Both the position numbers and the translations under genes were made by a program. A model generated the notes under the pieces. It saw only the letters and a program-made list of their open reading frames with translations, did not search any database and was not told the origin of the DNA. From Sulfuritalea sp. (GTDB lineage: Bacteria > Pseudomonadota > Gammaproteobacteria > Burkholderiales > Rhodocyclaceae), in contig JAUXUK010000079.1 in NCBI GenBank assembly GCA_030680805.1, positions 1 to 64,000 on the forward strand: a stretch of 64,000 bases of DNA. The letters run 5' to 3'. Positions 8,080-16,352 of the stretch are shown here, in pieces; within the stretch, counting starts at the first letter, position 1; each line of letters starts with the position of its first letter.

Positions 8080-9792
8080 GTGCCGATTTCTTCCCTCCCT
8101 GCAGCGCTGTCGTCGCGACTGATTGTCGTGCGGCGGGGATTGCTGCTCGCGTTGCTGCTGGCTCTGTATTTTGTTCTGTTGCAGGGGCCGGACACATGGC
8201 TTGGCAAGACGCTCTTTGTCGCCCATCTGGGCCTGTTCCTGCTCTGGCAGCCGTTCGTGCATGCAGAGCAGCGGCTGTCGCTCACCTGGGTCGCCGGCGT
8301 GGCGGTCTTCGTCCTGGCCGGCGTGGTGTTCCTGAAAGCCTGGATGCTGCTGCTGTGGATCATGATGCTGGCGGGCATTGTCGGCGGCAAGGTGCTACTG
8401 TTCGGCGCGCGCGCGCCGCGGCTGTTCTACCTGATGGCGCTTGCCTTTCTGGTGGTGGCACTGTTTCTGATGGCGGCTCCGCTGGCGGTGCCGATGGCGA
8501 AGCCGCCCGGGCCGATTCTTTCAGTGGGTCAGGTCGGTTTGCCGCTGCTTCTGGTGGTGATGGCCCTGCTGCCGGCGGGGAGGGAAGCCGACAGCACGCG
8601 TGAAGTGGTCGATTTTGTCTACAGCCTGTTCGTCTTCCTGCTGCTCGCGGTGCTGATGCTGGGCAGCCTCGCTGCGATGCTGCTGTTGGGCAGCACGTAT
8701 ACGGAGGCACTGCTGCAAGCCCTGATGTCGACCGGGGCGATGCTGCTGCTGCTTGGTGTGGCGTGGAATCCGCATTCGGGCTTTGCCGGGATCGGCGCCC
8801 TGTTTTCGCGCTACCTGATGTCGATCGGATTGCCGATCGAGCAATGGTTGCAGGCACTGGCCAATCTCGCGCAGCGCGAAGAGGACCCGCAGGAATTCCT
8901 TCATCAGGCGTGCGCCGAAATCGCGGCGCGACTGACGTGGGTGACGGGAGGGGAATGGATCGCCGGAAATGACAGCGGGCGCTTTGGCGTGACCGAAGGC
9001 CGTCGCTGGGAGTTTCGCCACGGCGACTTGCTGCTGGTTTTCTACACGCTGCAGGCCCTGTCGCCCACCCTGATCTGGCACTGCAACCTGCTGGCACAGT
9101 TGTTGGCGGAGTTCCATGCCGACAAGCGGCGCGCCCTGGCGCTGAAGCAGCTTTCCTACATGCAGGCGGTGCATGAGACCGGTTCCCGGCTGACGCACGA
9201 CGTGAAGAACCTGTTGCAGTCGCTGAACGCGCTGTGTTCGGCGGGCCTCGAGCCGGGCGCCGAGTCGTCGCTGGAGTATCAGTCGCTGTTGCGCCGGCAA
9301 TTGCCGGCGATCACGGGTCGGCTTGCCGAGACACTGGGCAAGCTCAATGTGCCGCAAAGCCTGGCGTCGGCCAGTTGGCTGGCGGCTGAGGAGTGGTGGC
9401 CGGATCTTCGCCAGCGCATGGCGGCGATGGACTGGATAGATTTCACGGCCGAGGCGCCGATTGCCGGCGAATTGCCTGCGGAAGTGTTTTCCGGCGTGGT
9501 CGAGAATCTGATCCGCAATGCAGCGGAAAAGCGTTTGCAGGAACCGAACTTGCGGATGCAGGTGGAACTGAAATCCAGCGATGCGGGAATTGAACTGATC
9601 GCCTGCGACAATGGTTCAGCCATGGCCGCGGACATTGCGTCGGGTTTGTTTCTCGGCCCGGTGGCTTCGGAAAGTGGCTACGGGATCGGCCTGTACCACG
9701 CGGCACGTTTTGCGCACGCGGCGGGATACTCGCTGGAACTGATCGAGAATCGAGCCGGCCGGGTGTGCTTTCGGCTCGCGGCAGTGAGCTAA
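8080..9792 (+). CDS. Orphan membrane sensor histidine kinase
   Basis: The 570-residue protein has an N-terminal half of about 7-8 predicted transmembrane helices (residues about 15-235) with no large periplasmic loop. A GAF-like linker follows, then a divergent kinase core: phospho-acceptor segment with HETGSRLTHDVKNLL, N-box ENLIRNAAEK, and a weak ATPase tail (GYGIGLYHAA). The GTG start at 8080 has no strong ribosome site and an earlier or later start is possible. The next gene is a convergent adenylate cyclase, not a response regulator, so its partner is elsewhere. The layout (membrane helices, GAF, HATPase) recalls PrsK/XrtA-linked kinases, but no exopolysaccharide genes are near and I do not assign it. 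Confidence 0.75.
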   Translation: MPISSLPAALSSRLIVVRRGLLLALLLALYFVLLQGPDTWLGKTLFVAHLGLFLLWQPFVHAEQRLSLTWVAGVAVFVLAGVVFLKAWMLLLWIMMLAGIVGGKVLLFGARAPRLFYLMALAFLVVALFLMAAPLAVPMAKPPGPILSVGQVGLPLLLVVMALLPAGREADSTREVVDFVYSLFVFLLLAVLMLGSLAAMLLLGSTYTEALLQALMSTGAMLLLLGVAWNPHSGFAGIGALFSRYLMSIGLPIEQWLQALANLAQREEDPQEFLHQACAEIAARLTWVTGGEWIAGNDSGRFGVTEGRRWEFRHGDLLLVFYTLQALSPTLIWHCNLLAQLLAEFHADKRRALALKQLSYMQAVHETGSRLTHDVKNLLQSLNALCSAGLEPGAESSLEYQSLLRRQLPAITGRLAETLGKLNVPQSLASASWLAAEEWWPDLRQRMAAMDWIDFTAEAPIAGELPAEVFSGVVENLIRNAAEKRLQEPNLRMQVELKSSDAGIELIACDNGSAMAADIASGLFLGPVASESGYGIGLYHAARFAHAAGYSLELIENRAGRVCFRLAAVS

Positions 9793-11096
9793 CTCGTGTC
9801 GGTGCCGCTGCCGCCCTTGCGGCCGACCAGGCGATACACCGTCATGTTGCCCTTGCCCTTGAGGTAAATGGTCTGCGGCTCGTGAAAATCGAAGCTGGTC
9901 GCCAGCCGGTGATAGGTGGTGGTGTCGCACTGGATCATGCCGGGCACGCCTTCCGAGGTAATGCGGCTGGCGATGTTGACGGTATCGCCCCAGAGGTCGT
10001 AGATGAATTTCTTTTTGCCGAGCACGCCGGCGACGATCGGCCCGGTGCCGATGCCGATGCGAATTTCAAGCTCCGAGGCGTTGACTGCGAAGTCGCGCCG
10101 TAGCAGATCGCGCATGGCCACCGCCATGTCGGCGATGGCAGCGGAATAGTCCGTGACTTCTTCGTTCAAGCCGCCGGCGACCATGTAGGCATCGCCGATG
10201 GTCTTGATCTTCTCCAGGCCGTAATGTTCCGCCAGTTCGTCGAAGGCCGAAAAGATCCGGTTCAACATGGCAAACACCTGGGAGGGTGACATCGCTGCCG
10301 CGACCTGGGTGAAGTTGACGATGTCGGCGAACATCACCGTTACGTCTGAAAAACCATCGGCGATGGTCTGGTTCGAGTTTTTCAGCCGCTCCGCGACCGG
10401 GCCGGGAAGGATGTTGAGCAGAAGTTTTTCGGAGCGCTCCTGCTCGATCTGAACTTGCTGATGGGCTTCTTCGAGGCGTTCCTGAACTTTGCGTTTCTCG
10501 GCGATCGACATGCGCAGCAGCGCGTAAATGATGGCCGATATGGAAATGAAATTCAGGGTGAAGAAGGTAATCGTGGTTCGTACCGGTACATTGGACGCCT
10601 TCGACATTACCGAATCCACAAGATAGAAATCGACGAAGCCGGACAAGGCGGTCAGGGTGACCCAGGCAATGAACCAGCCGACCGACTGATTGACGCCGAT
10701 ACAGAGGAGGGCGCCAACGGGGGCCAGGAGCGCCCAGAGCAGCACGCCGCTGGTGGAGATGATGGTACCGCCTGCCCAATGCGCGACAAAGGGAAGGAAC
10801 AGGAACAAGCCCAGCTGGCTGACGCGGAAAAAATCGAAGTTCCGCGACCTGATGTAGAAAAGCATGTTGCCCGCCAGCAGGATCTGGAAGGCAAAGGGCA
10901 TGGTGGTCGAGAACGTGGGGCCGAGGATCGAGTAGATCGTCACCCAGATCATGATCGTCACGCTGATCAAACCTGTCGCCAGCATCAGCAGCGACTTGTT
11001 CAGCCGCAGCTCTTCGCTGTCGTCGGGCTCGATGCCGGCGTTGCGCAGCCTATCGTAAAAACCCGACGGTGCCGTGCTGGATTCGGGAGGGGTCAT
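9789..11096 (-). CDS. Membrane-bound class III adenylate cyclase
   Basis: The 435-residue protein has six transmembrane helices (about residues 30-200), a short coiled linker (KRKVQERLEEAHQQVQIEQE) and a C-terminal class III cyclase domain. Both metal aspartates are visible (VMFADIVNF and IKTIGDAYM), as are the transition-state Asn/Arg in WGDTVNIASRI. The purine-specifying Lys of EKIKTIGD and Asp of YDLWGD indicate ATP rather than GTP, so cAMP is the expected product. The ATG at 11096 is preferred; an in-frame ATG at 11168 would add 24 non-conserved residues. The stop overlaps the end of the convergent kinase by 4 bp. Two cNMP-binding-domain proteins elsewhere in the window are possible receivers. 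Confidence 0.9.
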   Translation of the reverse strand: MTPPESSTAPSGFYDRLRNAGIEPDDSEELRLNKSLLMLATGLISVTIMIWVTIYSILGPTFSTTMPFAFQILLAGNMLFYIRSRNFDFFRVSQLGLFLFLPFVAHWAGGTIISTSGVLLWALLAPVGALLCIGVNQSVGWFIAWVTLTALSGFVDFYLVDSVMSKASNVPVRTTITFFTLNFISISAIIYALLRMSIAEKRKVQERLEEAHQQVQIEQERSEKLLLNILPGPVAERLKNSNQTIADGFSDVTVMFADIVNFTQVAAAMSPSQVFAMLNRIFSAFDELAEHYGLEKIKTIGDAYMVAGGLNEEVTDYSAAIADMAVAMRDLLRRDFAVNASELEIRIGIGTGPIVAGVLGKKKFIYDLWGDTVNIASRITSEGVPGMIQCDTTTYHRLATSFDFHEPQTIYLKGKGNMTVYRLVGRKGGSGTDTS

Positions 11097-11246
11097 GAAA
11101 CGCGTTTGGGCAAAGTTGAAGGCGGCTAATTGACTCGCATAGTTGAAGTGTCGCGGAATCGGCTGCAATGGTCAAGAATGATCGTCCGGGCGATTCGATC
11201 CCCCGCTCCTTGCTCTGCCGGGCCAATTGGTGTTGAATGCGAGCCC

Positions 11247-11630
11247 ATGGCTGAGGCAAAGAAATACGAGATCGCGGTTGCCGTGACGACCCACTATATT
11301 ACGGAGCAGTCCGATCCGGCGATCAATCGCCACGTCTTTGCCTATACGGTGACCATCAGCAACACGGGCAATGTCCCGGCACAACTGATTTCGCGGCACT
11401 GGATCATCACCGACGCCGAGGGCCATGTGCAGGAAGTCCGTGGCCTGGGCGTGGTCGGCCATCAGCCCCTATTGGCGCCTGGCCAGAGTTTTGAATACAC
11501 CAGTGGCTGCCAACTCGCCACGCCGGTGGGCACCATGAAGGGCAGTTACCAGATGACGGCCGAGGACGGCGTGCAGTTCGAAGCGCCGATTGCCGAGTTC
11601 GTGGTTTCCATGCCCCGTGTGCTGCATTGA
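11247..11630 (+). CDS. apaG: ApaG family protein
   Basis: The product has 127 residues and is a single ApaG/FN3-like beta-sandwich domain. Family landmarks are clear: an N-terminal Y-E-I-A-V strand, FAYTVTISNTG, LISRHWIITDAEG, VQEVRGLGVVGHQPLLAPG and the final GSYQM segment. ApaG is cytoplasmic with no settled biochemical role; it has been linked to Co2+/Mg2+ phenotypes and diadenosine tetraphosphate turnover. The ATG at 11247 gives the standard length. The MITE begins six bases past its stop codon. Confidence 0.93.
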   Translation: MAEAKKYEIAVAVTTHYITEQSDPAINRHVFAYTVTISNTGNVPAQLISRHWIITDAEGHVQEVRGLGVVGHQPLLAPGQSFEYTSGCQLATPVGTMKGSYQMTAEDGVQFEAPIAEFVVSMPRVLH

Positions 11631-11635
11631 GCCAT

Positions 11636-11905
11636 AGAGTCTGTCTCATAAGATCACGTGCGCGCGTTGCCGTCAAAATGAGATGGATGCAAGGCGGAGG
11701 GCGAGGCCAATGGTTGCTCCATTGGTGAGTCCGACAACGCCGCAGACGCTCATTTTGGGGGTAACCCGAAGGGACGGGTACTTGGCGGGCGCATCGCGGC
11801 GTTGCGCCGGCTTGCAAGGCAAGCCAGCATTGCCGTGCCGCCGCGCCTTGCGCTGCATCCCGCCAAGCACCCGTCGCGCACACGTGATCTTATGAGACAG
11901 ACTCT
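11636..11905. mobile_element. MITE-like element with 25-bp terminal inverted repeats
   Basis: Exact inverted repeats at 11636-11660 and 11881-11905 (ends AGAGTCTG..., inner ends CACGTG) bound a 270-bp GC-rich element with no credible gene. Complementarity continues imperfectly inward (CGCGCG against CGCGCA). This is the form of a non-autonomous transposable element; no transposase is present. A clean target duplication is not evident. The right repeat contains the ATG of the downstream methyltransferase. Confidence 0.85.
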
Positions 11906-12497
11906 TAAGCACAGCTACACGCTGGCCGCGCCGTTCTATGACGCATTCCTGACGGCCGCCACGCGCGGCGCGCGCAAGCGCAGCCTCGCGGCCTTGGGCA
12001 ATGTGCCTCCGCGCGACGTTTTGTTGCTGGGGGTGGGCACCGGCCTTGATCTGCCACATCTGCCAAATCAGCATCGCTACGTCGGACTCGATTTGACGGC
12101 CGCGATGCTCACGCGTGCCCGTCCGCGTGCCGCCGGCCTGCACTTCACCCCCTTGCGCGGCGACGTACAGCGTCTTCCGTTTGGTGATGCCAGCTTCGAT
12201 GTGGCGGTGCTGCATTTGATTCTCGCCGTGGTGCCAGCGCCGACTCTTTGCCTCGCCGAGGCGGTGCGCGTGTTGAAACCCGGCGGGCAGCTGCTGGTCT
12301 TCGACAAGTTCCTGCGGCGTGGCGAGGCCGGCTGGAAGCGCCTGCTGAATCCGCTGACGCGTCATGTCGCGACGCGCCTCGACGTGGTCTTCGAGGACGT
12401 GCTGGAAGCGGTTGGTGGCATCCAGGTGACGGCCAACGATGCGGCGCTTGCCTCGGGCTGGTTTCGCCTGATTCGCCTGGAGAAAGCTACTTCTTGA
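11892..12497 (+). CDS. Class I SAM-dependent methyltransferase, 5' end rewritten by a MITE
   Basis: This 201-residue Rossmann-fold methyltransferase has SAM motif I VLLLGVGTGLDLPHL, an acidic residue after strand 2 (YVGLDLTAAML), and motifs GDVQRLPFGDASFDVAVL and EAVRVLKPGGQLLVFD, in the UbiE/PmtA-like group. The substrate is unknown. The only plausible ATG (11892) lies inside the right terminal repeat of the MITE, so the first four codons (MRQT) are element-derived before the native-looking LKHSYTLAAPFYDAF. The open frame extends further up through the element (to 11802) but that is not conserved sequence. No Shine-Dalgarno site is seen. Either the gene uses the MITE start or it is poorly expressed. 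Confidence 0.8.
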   Translation: MRQTLKHSYTLAAPFYDAFLTAATRGARKRSLAALGNVPPRDVLLLGVGTGLDLPHLPNQHRYVGLDLTAAMLTRARPRAAGLHFTPLRGDVQRLPFGDASFDVAVLHLILAVVPAPTLCLAEAVRVLKPGGQLLVFDKFLRRGEAGWKRLLNPLTRHVATRLDVVFEDVLEAVGGIQVTANDAALASGWFRLIRLEKATS

Positions 12498-13137
12498 GGA
12501 TCAGCGGGATGATGCGCCCGAGCGGTTTGGCCGGATAGGCCCCGGCCAGTTGCCGGTTGCGTTCCTGGACCCGCCACCAGACCCGCAGGCCGAGCAAAAT
12601 GCCGACCAGAAGCGCGTAGACAAGCGGCTTGCTGAGGTCGGCCTTGACCATCCAGGAATAGTGCAGCACGGCCAGCAAGCCGATTGCGTAGACACTGCGG
12701 TGCAGTTCCTGCCAGCGGCGACCACCCAGCTTGCGGATGGCATAGGCATTCGAGGTTACGGCCAGCGGCACCAGCAGCGCAAAGCTGATCATGCCGACGG
12801 TGATGAAGGGGCGCTTCAGGATGTCCCTGGCAATCGCCGGCCAGTCAAAGAACTGATCGAACCAGAGGTAGGTACCGAGATGCAGGACGGCGTAGAAAAA
12901 CACGAACAGTCCCAGCATCCGGCGCAAGCGGCCCAGCCAGGCCCAGCCCGAATATTTGCGTAGCGGCGTCACCGTCAGCGTGATCAGCAGAAAATTCAGC
13001 GCCCACGTGCCCAGGCCACGCGTCACGGTTTCGATGGGATTCGCTCCCAGCGTGTCGGCCTGCACGCCCCAGGCGTAATACGCCAGCGGCGCAAGGCAGG
13101 CGAGAAACAATGGCGGCTTGATCAGGGCAGGGTTCAA
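12487..13137 (-). CDS. msrQ: Heme-binding membrane subunit MsrQ of the MsrPQ system
   Basis: This 216-residue ferric-reductase-like (YedZ) protein has six transmembrane helices and conserved histidines for heme b ([29 protein letters not shown]). It passes quinol or flavin-derived electrons across the inner membrane to periplasmic MsrP. A TTG at 13137, overlapping the msrP stop, gives the family N-terminus ([11 protein letters not shown]) and length, with GAGAAAG upstream. The frame continues upstream inside msrP but that part is a shadow. Its 3' end overlaps the convergent methyltransferase by 11 bp. Confidence 0.9.
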   Translation of the reverse strand: MNPALIKPPLFLACLAPLAYYAWGVQADTLGANPIETVTRGLGTWALNFLLITLTVTPLRKYSGWAWLGRLRRMLGLFVFFYAVLHLGTYLWFDQFFDWPAIARDILKRPFITVGMISFALLVPLAVTSNAYAIRKLGGRRWQELHRSVYAIGLLAVLHYSWMVKADLSKPLVYALLVGILLGLRVWWRVQERNRQLAGAYPAKPLGRIIPLILKK

Positions 13138-14057
13138 AACTGCTTTCTCAAATCCATGCCGGTATAAAGCTGGCCGACCTGCTCGGTATAGCCATTGAAC
13201 ATCAGCGTCTTGCGCTTGGTGAATTCGCCAATGCGTCGCTCGGTTGCCTGGCTCCAGCGGGGGTGATCGACCTCGGGATTGACGTTGGAGTAGAAGCCGT
13301 ATTCGCGGGGCGCGGATTTCATCCAGGAGGTACGCGGCTCGCTGTCGGTGAGGCGAATCCTGACGATCGACTTGCCACTCTTGAAGCCGTATTTCCATGG
13401 CACCACGAGGCGCAGCGGCGCGCCGTTCTGGTTCGGCAGCACGTCGCCATAGAGCCCCATGGCCATGATGGTCAGCGGGTGCATGGCTTCGTCCAGGCGC
13501 AAGCCCTCGGTGTAGGGCCAGTCGAGTACCCGGGTTCTGACGCCGGGCATTGTTTCCGGTTGGACGGCGGTGATGAATTCGACGTACTTGGCACTGCCGA
13601 GTGGCTCGACCTGTTTCAGCAAGGTCGACATCGGAATGCCCAGCCAGGGAATGACCATGCTCCAGCCTTCGACACAGCGCAGGCGGTAGATGCGCTCCTC
13701 CAATGGCGCCAGTTTCAGGACATCTTCGATGTCGAGTGTCTTGGGCTGCCTGACCAGGCCGTCGATGCTCAGCGTCCAGGGTCTTGTGCGCAGGGCCTGC
13801 GCCGTTCGTGCGGGGTCGCCCTTGTCGAAGCCGAATTCGGTGAAGTTGTTGTAGCTGGTCACGTGCTTGAGTGGCGTGAGTTCTTCGCTGGTCGAGTAGG
13901 TGCTCGCCCGGCCGGGACCGAGCGCGCCATGGGCGGCAGGCAGGATGCCTGCCAGCGCGGCGCCGGCCGATAGTCGCAAAAACTCGCGGCGGCGCTCGAA
14001 CAGCATGCGCGGGGTGATTTCGGAGGAGGGGATATCGTCGGGGCGACGGATCAGCAT
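13134..14057 (-). CDS. msrP: Periplasmic protein-methionine-sulfoxide reductase catalytic subunit MsrP
   Basis: This 307-residue sulfite-oxidase-fold molybdoenzyme (YedY) has a Tat signal with twin arginine ([11 protein letters not shown]) after an N-terminal cytoplasmic stub that is typical of the family ([16 protein letters not shown]). The Mo-ligating cysteine lies in [15 protein letters not shown]. It repairs oxidised methionines of periplasmic proteins with electrons from MsrQ. The ATG at 14057 matches the family start. msrQ follows with a 4-bp overlap. The divergent neighbour is the methionine-rich MrpX, its likely substrate, as in the Azospira suillum hypochlorite-response locus. Confidence 0.95.
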   Translation of the reverse strand: MLIRRPDDIPSSEITPRMLFERRREFLRLSAGAALAGILPAAHGALGPGRASTYSTSEELTPLKHVTSYNNFTEFGFDKGDPARTAQALRTRPWTLSIDGLVRQPKTLDIEDVLKLAPLEERIYRLRCVEGWSMVIPWLGIPMSTLLKQVEPLGSAKYVEFITAVQPETMPGVRTRVLDWPYTEGLRLDEAMHPLTIMAMGLYGDVLPNQNGAPLRLVVPWKYGFKSGKSIVRIRLTDSEPRTSWMKSAPREYGFYSNVNPEVDHPRWSQATERRIGEFTKRKTLMFNGYTEQVGQLYTGMDLRKQF

Positions 14058-14530
14058 GGAGACTCTCGATTTCGGGGAAGTGTAACGCTCTGTCGCCCGG
14101 GATCCTTGAAACCTTACGTCACAGGGACCCGCCGCTGATGAGTAGATCATCTTCGGGATTCCCGGTCCTGTGGAATTGATCGCAGTTGGGCAGGCCTGCC
14201 GCGACGTTGCGCCAGATATTCGGGTTGACCAAGCCTGATTCTCGGCCTCATCGATACTGACATAGTGGCATGCTTAAATATTTTTTGAAATCAGTTGGTT
14301 GGCGACTGGAGCGCACTTGAGCCTGCCAAAATGGCAGAGCAATGGCTGTGGCATCGGTTTTGAGGGAATGCTTTTTTTCTTTAACAACAATGGACTATGT
14401 GGAGCTTCTGATATCGGGCATGTAAGGTGCATTAGAGGTGTCTGGTGGACCAACTCCTAGGCGGTCTGCTCAATTTCCGGCCCATTTGTGGCTGCGGGAT
14501 TGCAAATCAACTCTTCGAAGAGGAATGCAT
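14058..14530. other. Divergent regulatory gap between msrP and mrpX
   Basis: This 473-bp stretch has no supported gene. It contains an AT-rich patch (about 14273-14290), a small palindrome, CTGCCA-AAA-TGGCAG (14323-14337), and a T-rich run near 14371-14382. It should hold promoters for both msrPQ and mrpX. In the characterised locus these are driven by an ECF sigma factor (SigF). I could not identify a matching hexamer pair with confidence, and no sigF/nrsF genes are in the window. Confidence 0.4.
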
Positions 14531-15025
14531 ATGAAAATTAAGTCCATCGTTGTTGTCTCCGCTCTTTCCCTGGCTGTCGCTGGTGCTGCTGTTGCTGCTG
14601 AGCAGAAGGGCATGTCCGGCATGGAAGGCCAGAAAGGCATGTCCGGCATGTCCGGTCAAAAAGGCATGAGCGGCATGTCGGGTATGGAAGGCCAGAAGGG
14701 TATGGCCGGCATGTCCGGCATGGAAGGCCAGAAGGGCATGAGCGGTATGTCCGGTCAGAAGGGCATGTCGGGCATGGAAGGCATGTCCGGCATGGAAGGC
14801 AAGAAGAAGAAGGCCAAGCAGGAAGGCATGTCGGGCATGTCCGGCATGGAAGGCCAGAAGGGTATGTCGGGCATGTCCGGCATGGAAGGTCAGAAGGGTA
14901 TGTCGGGCATGTCCGGTCAGAAGGGCATGAGCGGAATGTCCGGCATGGAAGGCCAGAAGGGTATGTCTGGCATGTCCGGCCAGAAGGGCATGAGCGGCAT
15001 GTCCGGCATGGAAGGCAAGAAGTAA
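14531..15025 (+). CDS. mrpX: Methionine-rich periplasmic scavenger peptide, MrpX-like
   Basis: This 164-residue precursor has a signal peptide (residues 1-23, ending AGAAVAA). The mature 141 residues are almost wholly triplet repeats MSG, MEG and QKG: 32 methionines (about 23%), no cysteine, and a single Lys-rich interruption (KKKKAKQEG) in the middle. In Azospira suillum, MrpX of this type is oxidised by hypochlorite and regenerated by the YedY/YedZ (MsrPQ) pair; here msrPQ is the divergent neighbour, which strongly supports the assignment. The ATG at 14531 is preferred because AGAGG lies 7 nt upstream; an ATG two codons earlier is too close. It ends at a terminator (15071-15117). The repeat DNA is prone to copy-number change. 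Confidence 0.88.
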   Translation: MKIKSIVVVSALSLAVAGAAVAAEQKGMSGMEGQKGMSGMSGQKGMSGMSGMEGQKGMAGMSGMEGQKGMSGMSGQKGMSGMEGMSGMEGKKKKAKQEGMSGMSGMEGQKGMSGMSGMEGQKGMSGMSGQKGMSGMSGMEGQKGMSGMSGQKGMSGMSGMEGKK

Positions 15026-15033
15026 GCAGTGGC

Positions 15034-15057
15034 AGCAAGGTAGCAAGGTAGCAAGGT
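15034..15057. repeat. Three tandem copies of AGCAAGGT
   Basis: The octamer AGCAAGGT is repeated exactly three times, directly after the mrpX stop and before its terminator hairpin. It looks like slippage-derived sequence; no function is apparent. Confidence 0.8.
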
Positions 15058-15070
15058 AGGACAGTAGTTC

Positions 15071-15117
15071 GGCGCGGATGGAGGGCTCTTCTCCTCCCCC
15101 TCATCCGCGCCTCTTTT
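15071..15117 (+). terminator. Rho-independent terminator of mrpX
   Basis: The 10-bp stem GGCGCGGATG (15071-15080) pairs with CATCCGCGCC (15102-15111), with a further partly paired loop region, and is followed by TCTTTTTT. It separates mrpX from the downstream molybdoenzyme operon, although the next gene starts only 18 bp later. Confidence 0.85.
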
Positions 15118-15134
15118 TTCACAAGAGGCACCCA

Positions 15135-15476
15135 ATGACTTGCATGTTTCCAAGGGCCGCAGCGAGCGTCGTGCTGATCCTCGCCCTGCCCGGCATCGCC
15201 CCGGCGGCGGAGCCATCCGGCGCGAGTTTTGTTGCAGGCCTGGCTCCCCATCAGCGACCGCAGGGCGCACCGACAGTCCGCGAGTTCGCGCCCGATCCCG
15301 ACTGGCGGGAACGGGCGTTGACGGGCATCGCCGCACCGGTGCCGCCGAGCCTGGGTTTCCTCAATAACCAAGGCACCTGGTATACGCCCTTCAATCATCC
15401 CGGCATGCCGGGCCATTATGATCTCCGGCAGTGGCACGGCGGCGCAGCTCGCGCCACCGCCAACGCCGCCCGATAA
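15135..15476 (+). CDS. Small exported protein of unknown function, first gene of molybdoenzyme operon
   Basis: The product has 113 residues. An N-terminal signal peptide (about 1-24, cleavage near APAAE) precedes a proline/glycine-rich mature part with no cysteine or heme motif. The segment LGFLNNQGTWYTPFNHPGMPGHYDLRQWH looks structured and is the best candidate for conservation. The ATG at 15135 has AGAGG upstream. Only 4 bp separate it from the pentaheme cytochrome gene, so it is probably part of that electron-transfer system. I do not recognise the family. Confidence 0.65.
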   Translation: MTCMFPRAAASVVLILALPGIAPAAEPSGASFVAGLAPHQRPQGAPTVREFAPDPDWRERALTGIAAPVPPSLGFLNNQGTWYTPFNHPGMPGHYDLRQWHGGAARATANAAR

Positions 15477-15480
15477 CGTC

Positions 15481-16350
15481 ATGGAAAATTCAGTCAAATG
15501 GATCCTCGTCGCTCTGGTCGTCGCGGCGTCGATATGGGGTATCGGAGCGGGCAGGGAAATCCGCCAGGCTGCCGAACGCGAGCGCGTTGCGGACCAGGGC
15601 GGGCAGCTGTTGCGCGCCACCTACAGCCCGCTTCATTTCAATCCGGCCATCGATTCGGCAACCGACCAGCAATGCCTTGCGTGCCACAAGGAGGTGCTGG
15701 AAGAGAAGCCGCGAGTCGCCTCCCCCGCCGGGGTCAGGGCTGCCGACAGCGTCGCCTGGTACCAGCGCACCAGTACTTACAATGGTGAGCAGGACAGTTT
15801 CCATCGCCGGCACCTTGTCACGCCGATGGCAAAGAACTTGATGAACTTGCGCTGCAATACCTGCCATCAGGGGCACGATCCACGCGAAGAGGCGCAAGGC
15901 GCCTCGGCAACCTCCGCATCTCAGACTGATACCGGATTCACCTTGCGCAAGCAGGTCAATCCGGAGACGATCTGCCTCAAGTGCCATGGCCAGATGCCGG
16001 CCAAGGAGATCATGGGCTTGCCCGGCCCATGGCCTGAGGTCAAGGACATGTTCCAGAATGACTGCCTCGGCTGCCATGCCGCTTTTCGCACCAAGCGACA
16101 CCAGGTCAACTACCTCAATGCCGACGCGATCGAAGATGCAGCGAAAGCCGGGCAGGCGACCAAGACCGGTGCAGAGGCTTGTTACGGTTGCCACGGCGGT
16201 CGTCCCTGGTATCGCATTGCCTACCCTTATGCGCGCAATCCCTGGCCCGGCATGCCGGAAGGCACACCCGAATGGGCACGACTGCGCCCGCAGCATTCGG
16301 AACTGCGTTACCTGACGCAGCCCGTCAAATCCACAGCGGCGGAACACTGA
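15481..16350 (+). CDS. Membrane-anchored pentaheme c-type cytochrome
   Basis: The 289-residue protein has one N-terminal hydrophobic helix (residues 6-23), likely an uncleaved anchor, then a periplasmic part with five CXXCH sites: CLACH (65), CNTCH (125), CLKCH (165), CLGCH (195) and CYGCH (234). Additional histidines (RRHLVTP, GHDPREE, KRHQVN) could be distal ligands. The catalytic gene starts 2 bp later. No DmsC/NrfD-type quinol-oxidising membrane protein is in the operon, so this cytochrome is the likely electron link between the quinone or cytochrome pool and the molybdoenzyme. It is not a standard NapC/NirT tetraheme protein. The direction of electron flow is unknown. Confidence 0.85.
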   Translation: MENSVKWILVALVVAASIWGIGAGREIRQAAERERVADQGGQLLRATYSPLHFNPAIDSATDQQCLACHKEVLEEKPRVASPAGVRAADSVAWYQRTSTYNGEQDSFHRRHLVTPMAKNLMNLRCNTCHQGHDPREEAQGASATSASQTDTGFTLRKQVNPETICLKCHGQMPAKEIMGLPGPWPEVKDMFQNDCLGCHAAFRTKRHQVNYLNADAIEDAAKAGQATKTGAEACYGCHGGRPWYRIAYPYARNPWPGMPEGTPEWARLRPQHSELRYLTQPVKSTAAEH

Positions 16351-16352
16351 AC

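Noticed and set aside
11802-11891. Upstream extension of the methyltransferase
   Set aside because: These 30 codons lie inside the MITE and have no family similarity.
14600-15022. Possible CRISPR array or tandem-repeat locus
   Set aside because: The repeats are in-frame coding triplets of variable order, not identical repeats with unique spacers.
14507-15620. Minus-strand repetitive frames opposite mrpX
   Set aside because: The repeats are the complement of the MSG/MEG/QKG codons. Only the plus strand has a signal peptide, ribosome site and terminator.
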